From: Sitta carolinensis | Lineage: Eukaryota; Chordata; Aves; Passeriformes; Sittidae | Reading direction: 5' to 3' | Length of the DNA: 64,000 nt | Assembly: GCA_032173965.1 (NCBI GenBank) | Contig: CM063283.1 | Location: 39,367,743 to 39,431,742, forward strand | Shown: piece by piece, positions 28,169 to 40,000 of the stretch | How positions within the stretch are numbered: position 1 is the first letter of the stretch | Layout of the letters: the number at the start of each line of letters is the position of its first letter | The notes under the pieces: model-generated | Told to the model about the DNA's origin: nothing | The model's database searches: none | The model's input: the letters and a program-made list of their open reading frames with translations, nothing else | Program-made: the position numbers and the translations under genes

Positions 28169-29484
28169 GCTTGAGAGCAAATCTACATCCATCAAATATA
28201 AGTATGCCTGTTGTGTCAAATCTTTAAATTGACAATCTTTAAAGATAGAAAAAGTCCTTGAATAGACCTTTACTTTCGTTGTCCTACTCTCTGTGTTTTA
28301 TCCTGTATAGTCCACTGTAAATGTCCAAACTGCCACAGAAAGAACTTTCTCAGTCCTCTGAGTGTCTGAGAATCTCTTCCATTTTTGTGTTTTTCTTACT
28401 ATTGCTATGAAAAACACAATGTACTTGCCTGGTTTTGTGGTCTTTATTGATATGTAAGCTGTTCTTCCTACACTTAGTTTATTCTTTCTGTGCTATTCAC
28501 CAGCACAGCTAGTTCTCCTGTTTTTGAAGCATTTGTATAGAAACAAATCAGCTGCATACAAATGGACCTGCATGGATGTGCCTTCTGTTTGCAAACAGCA
28601 TAAGGCAGCTGAATTTCTACAAGAGATCAAAGAGTTAGGTTACATGAGTAAAGGTGTGCGTTGGAGACAGAACAGCTGTTCCAAAGTCTTTTGAACTTTC
28701 ACTTACCACTTCCCCATTCCCAAGCATGGTGTCATGGCAGCTGTCAGAGACTGCATTCTCTCCCAAACTGTTATCAGACCTCCAGTGTAAGACTTCAGGC
28801 AGGTGCTTGTGCTGTGTAACTTCAATGGAGTGTGATTAAGGCTTATGCAGGCTGAAGTATCTTGTGTTGAGGTCTGAGTTTAGTACTGATGAAGTCACTG
28901 AAACTGAATAGTGTTCCTGTACATGAGAAGGGCCCACTATTCATTTGCTTAGCTATTAGCACTTATTCTATTCATTTCCTGGTATAATAGTTCTCAGCTG
29001 TCCTACAGAAGAGGTATTAAAAATACTACTTTGTATTTTAAGAACTATTCAACTTCCTTGGCCTATTTGCAATATGGAAAAAAAATTGGAAGGCTGCTTG
29101 CTCTTTCCTGAGCAACTTGCACCCGCAGCACAGTCTAGGGTCCCTATGCTGATGTGGGCCTGTGCACACAGCTGATTGTGACTGGAAATGAAGATGACTC
29201 TTTGTCTCTTCTGTCATGTTGAATTCTAGGACTGGCATTTAAGAAACCCTTTTGAATGAGTAGCTTCAAATTGATCCAGTTTGCTGAAAAGCTTGAGGCC
29301 CACTGAATTGAAAAATAACATTTGGATTGGAAAAAAAATGATATATTTCATGTCATTGTGCAAGCTTTGTGAGACTGGATTTTGCATTGCAGCAGTCATT
29401 TAGAGTATGTAACCTCTTGTTTCAGCATTCTTTTAATTCAGTGGGACTTTTATCCCACTAAACTTACCACAGAAAATTATTTCT

Positions 29485-29540
29485 GTATATGTGTGTGTAT
29501 ATATGTATATATGTCTGTGTGTGTGTGCCTGTATATATTA
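29485..29540 (+). repeat. TG/TA dinucleotide microsatellite
   Basis: Alternating TG and TA blocks (TATATG, TGTGTG, TATATG, TGTGTG) form an impure purine-pyrimidine alternating repeat of about 55 bases. It is likely length-polymorphic. Confidence 0.85.
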
Positions 29541-31032
29541 GTAACTGCTATGTATAAGAAATAATTATTTGAAATGCTTCTTAATGTTTGAAAATGCTTA
29601 GAAGCTATTCAGCTGTATTTTTCTGAGCATGTTGCAGATGTGAATATCATGTTTTACGTATAGCCTTATACAGCTCTGTGCGACTTGCAATTTGCAGTTA
29701 AAATCTAGGGCTATAAACCTAAAAGCTGAATTATAATGTTTGTAGGTAATAAATTAATATAGATGAAATTTATAAACATTAATATTTTATCAGTTATTAA
29801 TAAATACATTAATTGTCAATGTTGATATTATGATGATTTCTAAGCTATGGTGACAACAATATGATAATTTCTAAGCTATGCTATTTTTCCCTTTCAAGAG
29901 GTCTCATGACTAGAATTTTGTAGGTTTTTTTCTAATAGTAACATCATGAATCAGCAATAAGCCTTCTGTTTGCAGCAAAACTTTAAATGTTGTTGTTTTT
30001 TTAGTAAGGTTACAGTATTATTTTATGCTGTGTTTTAAAAATGATCTAGGCATTAGGAGGACAGTTAAGGCTTACTGATTACTTAAAAGCTTACTGTTGA
30101 TTTAAAGTGTATAGCTTCATGTTTCCCATTTCTCTAGAACATGCTGGTTTTGTTTAGAGGTTGTCAAAAGGATCTGGCAAATTTTGTTCTTCAAATGTCA
30201 CAGAACTGATCACAGCCATATATTTATTGGCCACCTTCACTGGCTTGTATGTTCTTCATTATTGGAAAAGGCTGCCTGCCTGGAGAGCAGTCTCAGGCCA
30301 TACCGACAGCTTGAATTTAAGGGATGGTAGGAAGTTCTCACAGTCCAAACAGCGGACAGTTTATAGGCTAATGAACTATTTGACCATGCTGATACATGTG
30401 CCAGAGGTTAAGACTCTGACCTGCTGCTGTTCAGATTACTAGGACAAACGTTGCCACTGGGACCAGGATTAGCAAGTTAATTAGAACACCGTGTAAAATT
30501 CATATCCTGTGTTGTTCGATGAACAGGACCTATGTCATTATGCATCTATTATATCATGGTTAAAAGAAAGGGAAACTCAAGGAGTATTTATGTGAACAAT
30601 ATAATTAGAAAGCTAGGTTTTAGGGTGTCATGTCATAATCTTCGTAGTTCATAATTAGCATGTGTTGCCTATGTTTCATCACAGTAGCGCTCTCCAAAGT
30701 GAAATGTTCTCATGGAAAATAGCAACAATTTGCCATGTATTACAGCTTGACACAATTAAAAAAAGACAAACAAACATAAAGAAAAAAAATCCCTATAAAC
30801 TTTTGGAAAATTTGTTGTGGTGGGTGCAGGTAACTTGGGGTGCAGGTAGCTTGGGGTGCAGCTGCGGTGGGAGCTGCAGGTTGAACTCTGGGCAAGAGGC
30901 TGTGAATTGCCCACCCTTTGCATAGCCAAGGGCACGGGGACCCGCGGCACAGCCCGGGGACAGGACACTCAGTGGCACGGCAGGAGCCAAGGACGAGGTA
31001 GGAAATGCGAGAGTTTCGCTCGCCTGGACTGT

Positions 31033-31040
31033 GATAAAAA
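31033..31040 (+). promoter_or_regulatory. TATA-like box of the ERVK-like LTR
   Basis: GATAAAAA lies about 75 bp upstream of the LTR poly(A) signal, where a U3 TATA box is expected. Whether it is active is unknown. Confidence 0.5.
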
Positions 31041-31113
31041 CCAGGGGTTCCTTTGTTCAGAGGCCCTGTGGGGGCACGGGGGGCTCGGGCTGTTCCTGTG
31101 TTACACCACCATG

Positions 31114-31119
31114 AATAAA
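31114..31119 (+). terminator. Poly(A) signal AATAAA of the ERVK-like LTR
   Basis: A canonical AATAAA within the LTR, downstream of the TATA-like box. It fits the R region of a plus-oriented LTR. Confidence 0.6.
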
Positions 31120-31563
31120 AGGCTTTATGGAACGGGACATTTGAGACTGTGCCGTGGGAAACCTGGTCTGGAGAAGGTGAGGAAACCTGGTCTGGCTGTG
31201 TGGGTGGGGTGCGTGGGGAGTCAAGAGAGGCGTCCTGGAGCCGCCCTCTGCGAAGGGGCTGCGGTCCCGGTAAAGTCCCTGGTGGCTGGAGTGTGACTGC
31301 CTGGGAGTGTCGTGAATGGGAAATTTCCCTTAACGCTGTAAACACTTAAGTGAAGATCAAGGATATCTATCATTAAGATAACTAATGCTAGCAAGAATAA
31401 TATTGGGGATACATTTCCCATGTAAAGGCGAAAAGTAATTCCTCACTATTAAAAATTAGGATGAAATTAGGACAGAGATGAACTGACCTCAAATGTGTGT
31501 AATTGGTACAGTGGGTTTATTCTGCATGATTCATGTAGCAGCTGGAAACAAAATGTTGGGTTT

Positions 31564-31589
31564 AAATAAATAAATAAATAAATAAATAA
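31564..31589 (+). repeat. (AAAT)n microsatellite followed by poly(T)
   Basis: About six AAAT units followed directly by a run of T to about 31602. Confidence 0.9.
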
Positions 31590-34060
31590 TTTTTTTTTTT
31601 TTCCTTGAAATTTTCTTAGCGGTTTTTAAATTCCAGAATGGATCTTTATTCTCTTTTCCTAGGTGTGCCAGTAAGTTTTATAAGCTGCAAACTGGTGTCC
31701 TCTGTTATGCTCCAAGGCCATTCAGACTTCCAGCTGCTAATGGTGAAGCTTTTGTCGGTCCTGAGACAGTGCAGTGACTCTTGTTCTGGAGTGACGCTTG
31801 CACAGAAGGGAGATACATAGTCGGACCATGGGGAAAAAAATAGAATAGTTGCATCAAAGTAGTAGTTTTCTATGGCTGCAGCAGATGCATTCTTACAAAG
31901 ACTGTAACTGCAGTTGCTTACACTATTGCATTTATAGGTGTAATATGTCTGAGAAGACCATCAAGGCAGTGAACTTGCAATCTCGTGCTTAGTTTATGGG
32001 AAAACTCAGAACTGGCATTTGGTGGCTATACATAAATAGAATAATTTTCACCTAGGAAGAAGTGTCATACTTAAAATTCGATATTTTTCTTTTCAAAATG
32101 AAAGAAGCCTGTGGCATAAAATTTATTCAGGGTCATATTTCACCTATAACCTGGTTTATTTTTTTCTTTTTCAATCCTGTGCCTAGATACAGTTTAATAT
32201 TTGCAGTCTCTAGATTGTCAACATCATTGTATAATAACCAACTTATTATAGAAAGCAGCAAATGCCATGCTGCCAATCACTTGTCCATCACACTAACAGG
32301 TGCACTGCCATTGTCAGTGTCAGGCTGAATACTGGAGATCAGTTAGACAGGCGGAGTAATTTACTCATCTTGTAGTGGCAGGAGGGGACACCTTATCAAG
32401 GAAAAAAGAGAAGTGCCTTGGTGCATTTGGTATGTGGCTATGTAACTTGGATTTGTAGTCTCACTGACGTGCAGACTAAATTTCACTCTTAAGTGGGGGA
32501 AGAACTTCTTTTAGGTATTATGCAAGAGTTTTTATTTTTCCTTTCTCCTCACCTTATCTACTGTCATTCTCACTCTCTCCCCCCACACCCCCATCCTCAA
32601 CCTTTCAGTATTGTCAGCTGAAGAGACTGCTAGATTTAAAATGGTTAAAAAATCTGCTAGTCTATTGGAGTAAAATATATATATATAAATATATAAAAAG
32701 GAGACAAACTTCAGTGAGAATGAGAAATTACATGCATTATTTTTTTTTTTCCGCAGCCATTTTTTATGACAGTGATTGGAAGAGAGGGGTCCGTGGTTTA
32801 CCACTTCATTGAAAGAATAAATGTAGAAGTTATTACAGGAAGAACCAATGCAAATCCTCACCTATCCTGATCTCTGTAGCTATGACAGCTTCTGGTTAAT
32901 ACTCAGAAAGTTTCTGGGGGCGTCAGACAGAAAAGTTGCTTTATTCACCTGTCTTTCTCTGTTACTATCAGTGTGATGGACAAATTCTCAAGTATTATCT
33001 GTGATCAGAGTAGAGCTTTAAGCAGGAGAGCTAAGTTGGGTGTGTTTATACTTGTAGCTTCTGACTAAAGCCATCTGTGGTCAAGTACAACCAGTAATTG
33101 CCTGAGCCAATAATAGCCAATAGCCAGCGATCTATGAGTCTTCAAAGTCAGAATGGTAGAGGCAAACTCAGACCAAACAGTGGGAAGGAAGAATTCATGG
33201 TAATGGTTTGGAAACCTCACTTTTATAGCAGCATAGAGAGCAGTGGCTGGTTGGTAGATGAAATGCACTGGAAGCTCATTCAAGTTTATTTACGTATACA
33301 TTCCTACATATACCCTGGCACTGGGAAATCTGGGGATTAAACAAATTTTAGGTTGCTAAAGTGTCAATTTTCTTTAAGATACTGCTAATAATAGTCTTGA
33401 CCCAGGCTGACAGGAAGTTTGTAATGCATTGGTTGTCTTGTTTATCTTGCTTAAATTTGAGATTATGGCTTCCATAATCTCCAATTCCATCATCTAAATA
33501 TGTAGTTCAGCAATTCTTTTAAAGAGCTGAGCTTTCCCTTCTTCTCTTCTCTGTCTACCGAAATGTAATGGACATTGCAAGACTTCAGAGGGCCTTGGGC
33601 ATTGTATCACATTATACCTAATCTTATGTAATTACAGACTGCTGCCAACAAGGCTCCAAGAATGTCCTTGTACTTACTGTTGCTTATCTTGTATCCCTTA
33701 AAAGGAAAAGGAAAAATGTTATTTTCCACTAATCAGTAAGAACCAACTATCTCCTAGCTGCAGGAGTGCTGGGGAATGAGGAGAACTAGGATTAGCTTTT
33801 TCAGTGGCAGGCAACAGTTAGGTGGAGGGTGAAAGCCTGAACCTCTGCAGTCCTTCCCTGTCCAGATTTGACCCAACCTAGTGGATGGTACGTAAAACAT
33901 TCCCTCTGTTTACTTTGCTGTCATTCCCTGCATAACACTACAAGCTCATTGCTATCATGCATTAACTTCTGAGATTCTTTTTGACAGTGCTGTTATCTCT
34001 GTTTAACCAATACTGTGTTTACTGGTATTAAAAAGCATTATTATCCCACCTGCACATTCT

Positions 34061-34095
34061 GTTTACCAGAACAGCCTAAAGCTGTTCTGGTAAAC
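34061..34095. repeat. Perfect 15-bp stem-loop
   Basis: GTTTACCAGAACAGC at 34061-34075 and its exact reverse complement at 34081-34095 are separated by the 5-base loop CTAAA. The transcript of either strand would fold as a hairpin. The loop motif CCTAAAGC recurs as CCCTAAAGCC just after the second arm, suggesting a small inverted duplication. It is too short for a miRNA precursor unless flanking pairing exists, which I did not see, and it does not look like tRNA. Confidence 0.9.
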
Positions 34096-37000
34096 CCTAA
34101 AGCCTGTGATTGAAAAAGATTTTCTTTTCTTTCTAATGAAGTTCAGAGCCATTGAAAAGTTTGGAGGTTTTGATCCAAAGCATTTTCTTTTAGGTTACTA
34201 TTTAGAAATCCAATTTGCTAAACAAGAAAAGCAGAAGAGTATTTTGTATAGATGGAAAAATAAAGCAAAAGCAAACAATGATGAAAATAGTTCTTTATAT
34301 TGGACACCTAAGAAAATATTGTTTTGTTTTAAATCTATTTTGTTTTAAATTTACATTCTTGCACTCTGTTAGAAAACTGGGTTCAGACAGTCAAGGTCAA
34401 GTCCTGGAAATGAGCCTGAGACTTTAGCTACACAACGCCCCAGGGCTGGACATACATATCACCTGTGCTTATTGTGACACTCCAGCTAATACAAGACCTT
34501 CACATTCCAGGCTTTCCATGGTTCTGACCCCTTTCTTCCTGAAGAAAAGAAATGTAGATGCATACCCTGACTGCATCCTAATCTGTATGATAATTTGGTA
34601 AATCAGGGCCCTAAGGAATGACTGCATGCACACAGACACATAATTTCCATCACCATCAAGACTTTTGTTTCCCTATCAAGAAAACTGCAGGCCAGGTGAT
34701 CCCCTGGATCCAGGTGGTTTGCATGACAGGGCTGCCAATATGGAAAAGAAGTTCAGTAGAACACATGGCTTAGAAACAGGAGAAACTTGATTTGGTTAAA
34801 TGCCACTCCTGCTTTCATTTTAGAAAGTATTTATTGTCTGTGAACTGAAACACTAAAAACACGCTTCAAAGGTATAATTTAGGAAATATATTTACTGCTC
34901 TTTATTCCTAATAAAATATTCGACAACAAAATGACCAAAATATTTCAATTAGATTAGAAACCTCCACAATTTCTGAGACTGAAGATTTGAATTTTGAGTC
35001 CCCGATACATTATTTTTCTCTCTCACCTGAATGGAGATTGGAAAATTTAGTTCAGTTATTAGTTCAGCTTTATTAACTTACTTTTCATTTTCAGGGATAC
35101 TTTTTAAGGTAAATTATGCTATTCACTGACAATAAGCATGCTAGTGTTCTCTGCTGCTTGCAGTTCTCTCTATAAATGAAAACTGTCTCTAACACAGGGA
35201 GTCCAGCTCTTTGCATGACAGCTAAATTTCTTTTTTCTCTCTTAATCTTGCAGTTCTGTTTCTCAAAAAAACCCACACCATACCTCCTCTCTTTCAATGC
35301 CTTTTGAATATTTCTTCTATTTCTGCTATGTAGTACAATCTAAAAAGAACACAGTCTTTCACTAGTTCTGATATTATGCTTTCCCACCCAGTGATACAAT
35401 TTTGTCTGAACTAGAACCAATGCTTTCAGATCTGGTGTGTAAAGCTAAGTGTCTGCACCCACAGTGAATTGAATAAAAATTGCAGTTAAATATACCACAC
35501 ATGGATTCAGGAGCTGAGCTGTTAAGTGTCAGGTCTGGAAATGTTGGTCTTTGTGTTCCGTAGGAATGAAGGGAAGAAGGAAAGGATAACAACCAAGAAA
35601 AAATAGTGAGGATTTTTTTTTCCATATCTTTTTTTTTTTTAATCACAATAAATTTATGATGTTGTCATCAAAGTGCGCATATGAAAGCGCCTTTGTAGAA
35701 AAACTGAATTCTTGAACTACATGGTGCTGCTTCAGAAGCAAAGCTGCCCTTTAAAATTCTAGGAAGTTCTTCGTCACTAGATTGCTTTTATGTGTTCATA
35801 AAAGCTCTAATAATGACTTCATTTTCTGAACTCTGTACACATTGAAAAATTCAAGTAGTGCTAGCTGCAGTTCAGAGAAGCTGTATACACTGTGACATAT
35901 TCAGACACTCTTTTCTGTGAGTATTTTTGTTTTATTTGTTCAATCGAGCTGTGAATAAAGACACCAGATTTTAAAGAGTTTCTGGTTTAAAGAATGAATA
36001 TCTCTTTCTGTCTGAAAATTTATATTCATAAATCTAATTGTTTTGATCTCGCTAGGCAAAGAAAATACAGCATATTTAGCTTCCTGATGAAGACATGTAG
36101 ACCTCTTAAAAACATAATTTTTCCTTAGAGTACATAAAGCAGAAATCTTACTGATATAGGTATTATTGTTACGGGATTGAAACCACAGAAGCCTGCTCCA
36201 GAGATAGGTCATGTCCTCAGCTCATGTATCTGAGGTTCATCTTGCAAAAATTTTTTCAACAACTTGGCATTTAAATGTTATCACATAAAGTCACGTTATT
36301 TCTCGTTTTCTGTTATTAATCTGAGGTACAATACTGGCAACTGCTTGTAGAAAAATACTTTTTTTTTTTTTTTTAATTAAAAAAAATCTCAGCACTGTTC
36401 TTAGAGTATGTTTTAAAAGAGATGTCTCAGTTGCAGCTTTTTTGGGGAATACCTGTATTGCTACCAGCTTACATCTCCCACTGGGAGCCACTGTGGAGCA
36501 GGCATTACCTCAAATAGGTTTTAGCAGATGAAACAAACCACCAAAAGAGCTTGTCTTTATTTTTCCTTACTTGCTTTACAAATAACACAGTGGACAGAGG
36601 GGGTGAATTACAATTTAGTATGTCAGCCATAGCTATCCTGTATCTCAGGAGGCTTTACTCCAACTTTAATGACATATGAGTAAGGTATCGCCTCAAAACT
36701 TTCTAAGGTAATAGCAAATACGAATGTGACATCAGGCTTGTAAGAACATGTAGCTTTTGCTGTGTTGTTGCACTGTTGCTACATTGTAATTTTACTTTTC
36801 TGTTCTCGGTCAAATATTTGCTTTTGTTTTGCTTCTGCATTCAGGGACTGAAAGGCATTTAAATTTTGAAGCAGTGTCTACTGACACAAACCACAAATTT
36901 GCTAAACAACAAATTTGGCTTGCTTTTGCACGGAATGAAAGATCTTTTCTTTTTATCTCATTGGGAAAAAGAAAGAGTAAAGCTTATTCCTGCACACATG

Positions 37001-40000
37001 AGCTGTGGTTCTCTACATGTGGCTGCAATTCTTGCTCTTTGGTCTCTGAGGGCTGTTGAAGTAAATTGATAGTTTTGGGTTTAAGCTGATTTTTGAGTTT
37101 CAAGATAGAGCAAAAATGTTGTGCATAGATACTCAGAGCCTACACTTTATATGGTGCAGAGAAATGCAAGCCATGCATTGTCTCACAGTATGCAGTCACA
37201 GGTTACTGCTGAGCTGCTCTCCATTAATGTTTTTCTGTGTGAATAAAGCAGAAGAAGCAGAGCATCTTTGAAATTCCACTTGGACAGTAAAAGCAAAATT
37301 CTGTCTGAAAGGTAGGACATATTCAAAAGATTTTATGTTGTTAAATTTTTGCCTCATGCCCTATCTGTATGTAACTGCAGGCATTTTTCCACATCATATT
37401 ACCTTCACTGTTGTAGCCGATTCCCTGATAGAACCAGTAATCAGTTTCAAGTTTGTTTCCAACCAAACTATCTTCTCTAGTAACTAGCTATTAAAGGCGG
37501 TGTGATGCAGCCTGTTTCATTGATAGATGATTACACATTAATTATACAATACAAATTTACTCTGTTGAAGACATTTTACAGGATTGCTTGCTTTTTCCCT
37601 CTAAATTGATTATGAGTGGGTAAATCTTTTGTTTCTTCTACAGTCTTTATGAAAAAATTGTTCAAAAAATAATTTTTAAGCCTTCAGAAAACAATTTCGT
37701 ATCATTTGGCTTTTAAAAATTCTTCCTATTGCCTAAGAAGTAGAAAGTTTAAAGTGGGTGCTTAAGGTCTAGGAATACATTCTTACAGTATTTTTGCAAA
37801 GGAAAGGCAGTCACTAAATGTTTTCCAGGTCTGAAGTAATGTAACAGGTGCAAGCAATATCCATTCCTCTCAACCTTTGTATTTGTGCTATGTATTTTAT
37901 GTCATTATTCTTTTTGTTGTTTGTGGTGATATTTTATACTGTAAGAATAAAGGAAAAGGAAAACCAGTCAATTTATCCCAAAATTTGGCCTAACCTCCTG
38001 CAAAATTTATTTATAAAAAGCTTCTTAATATTAATTGAATTAAAATTAACTTCGTCAGTAATGTAGTTAATTTTGGATGAGTGGTACTGGGATTATCTCA
38101 TACATAGAAAGCATGATACGGTAAATCATGTAATTCTTGAAATGCAGTTGCGGTCAAAAAGCTAATTTTGTGAAAGTGACAGTGTGGAGTTCCCTATTTC
38201 TCCTTTCTTAGATTACTATATTAAATGTGTTTAGCTTGCAAGACTAAAAATCATTTTTCTAACTGCCAGCTGTTCAAACTGAACTTGAGATCTTTCATCT
38301 TTTTCTCATATCTTACCTACAGAACAGAGTTTAGTTACTGAAACTTAGATTTTTTTTTGTTTTTTTGTTTTTTTTTTTTTTTTTTGTGATGAATGAGGCA
38401 GAATAGGACCCATCTCATTCTTCTAAGTGGCAGCTGGAGTGATATTACAACTCCATTGCAACTATTATAAAAATGTTGCTAGATGAGGAAACAGATGTAA
38501 CTCTGTGAATAGAAACTGTTCTGTGGTCTGGAAATATGTCATTTTTACATTTAACATTATGTCTGTGTACATCAAAGCAAGCTAGAACAAATGCAGGTGT
38601 AATTATCTTTCTTTTATATGGAGAAAAAATACAGTTGAGACTTTGGAAACTGCAGTATTCAAAGCCACAAAGGCTGTTTTTCATAGTCTAATGTGTATCA
38701 CTTAAAAACTGATTTGCTTATCTCTATGACTAGTGATAAAAAAACATTTTACCTTCCTGAGTAGTTGCCTTATAAATAGTACGACTGTAAATTGAAGAGT
38801 TGTCAAATGGCTCTTGCTTGTCTGGCAAGCGTTTCTTTAAACATATTTTTTATATGCATTCATGTGTCATCGCTTTTCCTTTTCATTCCTAATAGTTTTC
38901 CCTAAAACCAGAAATCATGAACATCTCAATCTCTTTCACCTGTCTTCCCAAAAGAAACCAAAGCCTTCATGTCAGAATGTGATCAGCATTAAGGAACTGT
39001 GTCATCTCAATCAGCTGGTACAATGTCCATTATGTCTCTTACATAGGCTCTTTTTCCCCTGTCACCTATTATTTCATAATGTACAACTTGGTCAAGATAT
39101 GATTCAGTAAAACACAAATATTTAAACCAGAAGTTTCAGTCCCCACTTTTAGTAAATGTTTTGCTTGGCAAAAGCTTCATTGCACAATAAATGAGTCTTT
39201 TGGAAAGAGCCAACTGCTTCATAAAAAACAAGCTCCTGTTCCTTTATTGCTTTAGGGGGAGAACAATGAAAATTCACTTTTACTGGCCACATCAACCTGA
39301 ATGAAAGCCAAATAGGAAAATTGAAAATGATTGTCAAGTTCATCATATCTAATACAATAGAGGCAAATTAGAGTTATCTGCAGCAGCAGAAGTAGCAGCA
39401 GATTGCATTATAAATCATCATATCATTGACAGTCAATTACATTCAAAACTTTTCAAGCATGAGGCAGTGGCAGTGTTTATCTACTAACAAACTTATTCAA
39501 GCCAGAAAACACAGACTGGGTGCATGAGGAGTGTTTCTTGGGGGTCTGAAGGGTTTACATTAAGAGGAGAGAATTTTATCAAAAAATATATTCCATGAAG
39601 CGTTAGAAAGCATGAAGCCTGGTTTGTTGCAAAAATCCATCTTTAAACCTAATCTGCCTTTATTCTTGCACTGGAGTAAATGCACATTTGATTGTTGACT
39701 GGGAGAGCCTCCAGTAATGTCAACTTCTCTCCAGTCTTCTCTGCTTCATTACCACTTTTGCTTTCACAATATTTCTAGCTCCCTTCTGAATTCCCAGCAT
39801 TTTCTCTCTTTCCTTGTTCTTTTGTTTGTTCATTTTCTTTTAATTTGAAGTGCATTTTTAGTCTGTCTTCAGGAACAAAGAGCTTTCTGTAAATTATTCA
39901 AAGTAACCTTGCATGTTAAGAAATCAGTCCCTCACCTAATAGATATTTAATTAAATATATTAAATATGTCCTAATCAAATAGAGTCTATAAAAATTGATA

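Larger units (their letters stand above)
5844..30807. other. Long gene-free stretch with simple repeats
   Basis: About 25 kb without a demonstrable gene, RNA gene or intact transposon. It holds one possible CR1 scrap (7928-7985), T/G or A/C low-complexity tracts, poly(T) and poly(A) runs, and a TG/TA microsatellite (29485-29540), listed separately. The longest open frames (149 codons at 14800-15249 minus, 123 codons at 22850-23221 minus) have low-complexity or unremarkable composition, no homology I recognise and no supported splice sites. They are within the range expected by chance in this much DNA. Part or all of it could be intron. Confidence 0.55.
30813..31320 (+). mobile_element. Solo LTR, ERVK-like endogenous retrovirus
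   Basis: About 508 bp of GC-rich, CpG-containing sequence inside AT-rich DNA. It begins TGTTGTGGTGGG. It has a TATA-like GATAAAAA at 31033-31040 and an AATAAA at 31114-31119, about 75 bp apart. That is the compact promoter-plus-R layout of alpha/beta-type avian retroviral LTRs and gives the plus orientation. AAATT flanks both ends (30808-30812 and 31321-31325; AAATTT if the T of the first TG is counted), consistent with a 5-6 bp target duplication. No gag, pol or env and no second LTR are nearby, so this is a solo LTR left by recombination. One oddity is that the 3' edge ends in ATGGG and not CA, so the right boundary is uncertain. Internal repeats: a 16-bp unit in 2.4 copies at 30822-30860 and a near-identical 16-bp pair at 31156-31171 and 31180-31195. 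Overlapping open frames here, up to 201 codons, are GC-driven artefacts. Confidence 0.75.

Noticed and set aside
30740..31345. Open frames up to 201 and 146 codons on both strands
   Set aside because: They overlap each other inside the GC-rich solo LTR, where stops are rare. No domain is recognisable and the frames are P/G/R-rich from base composition.
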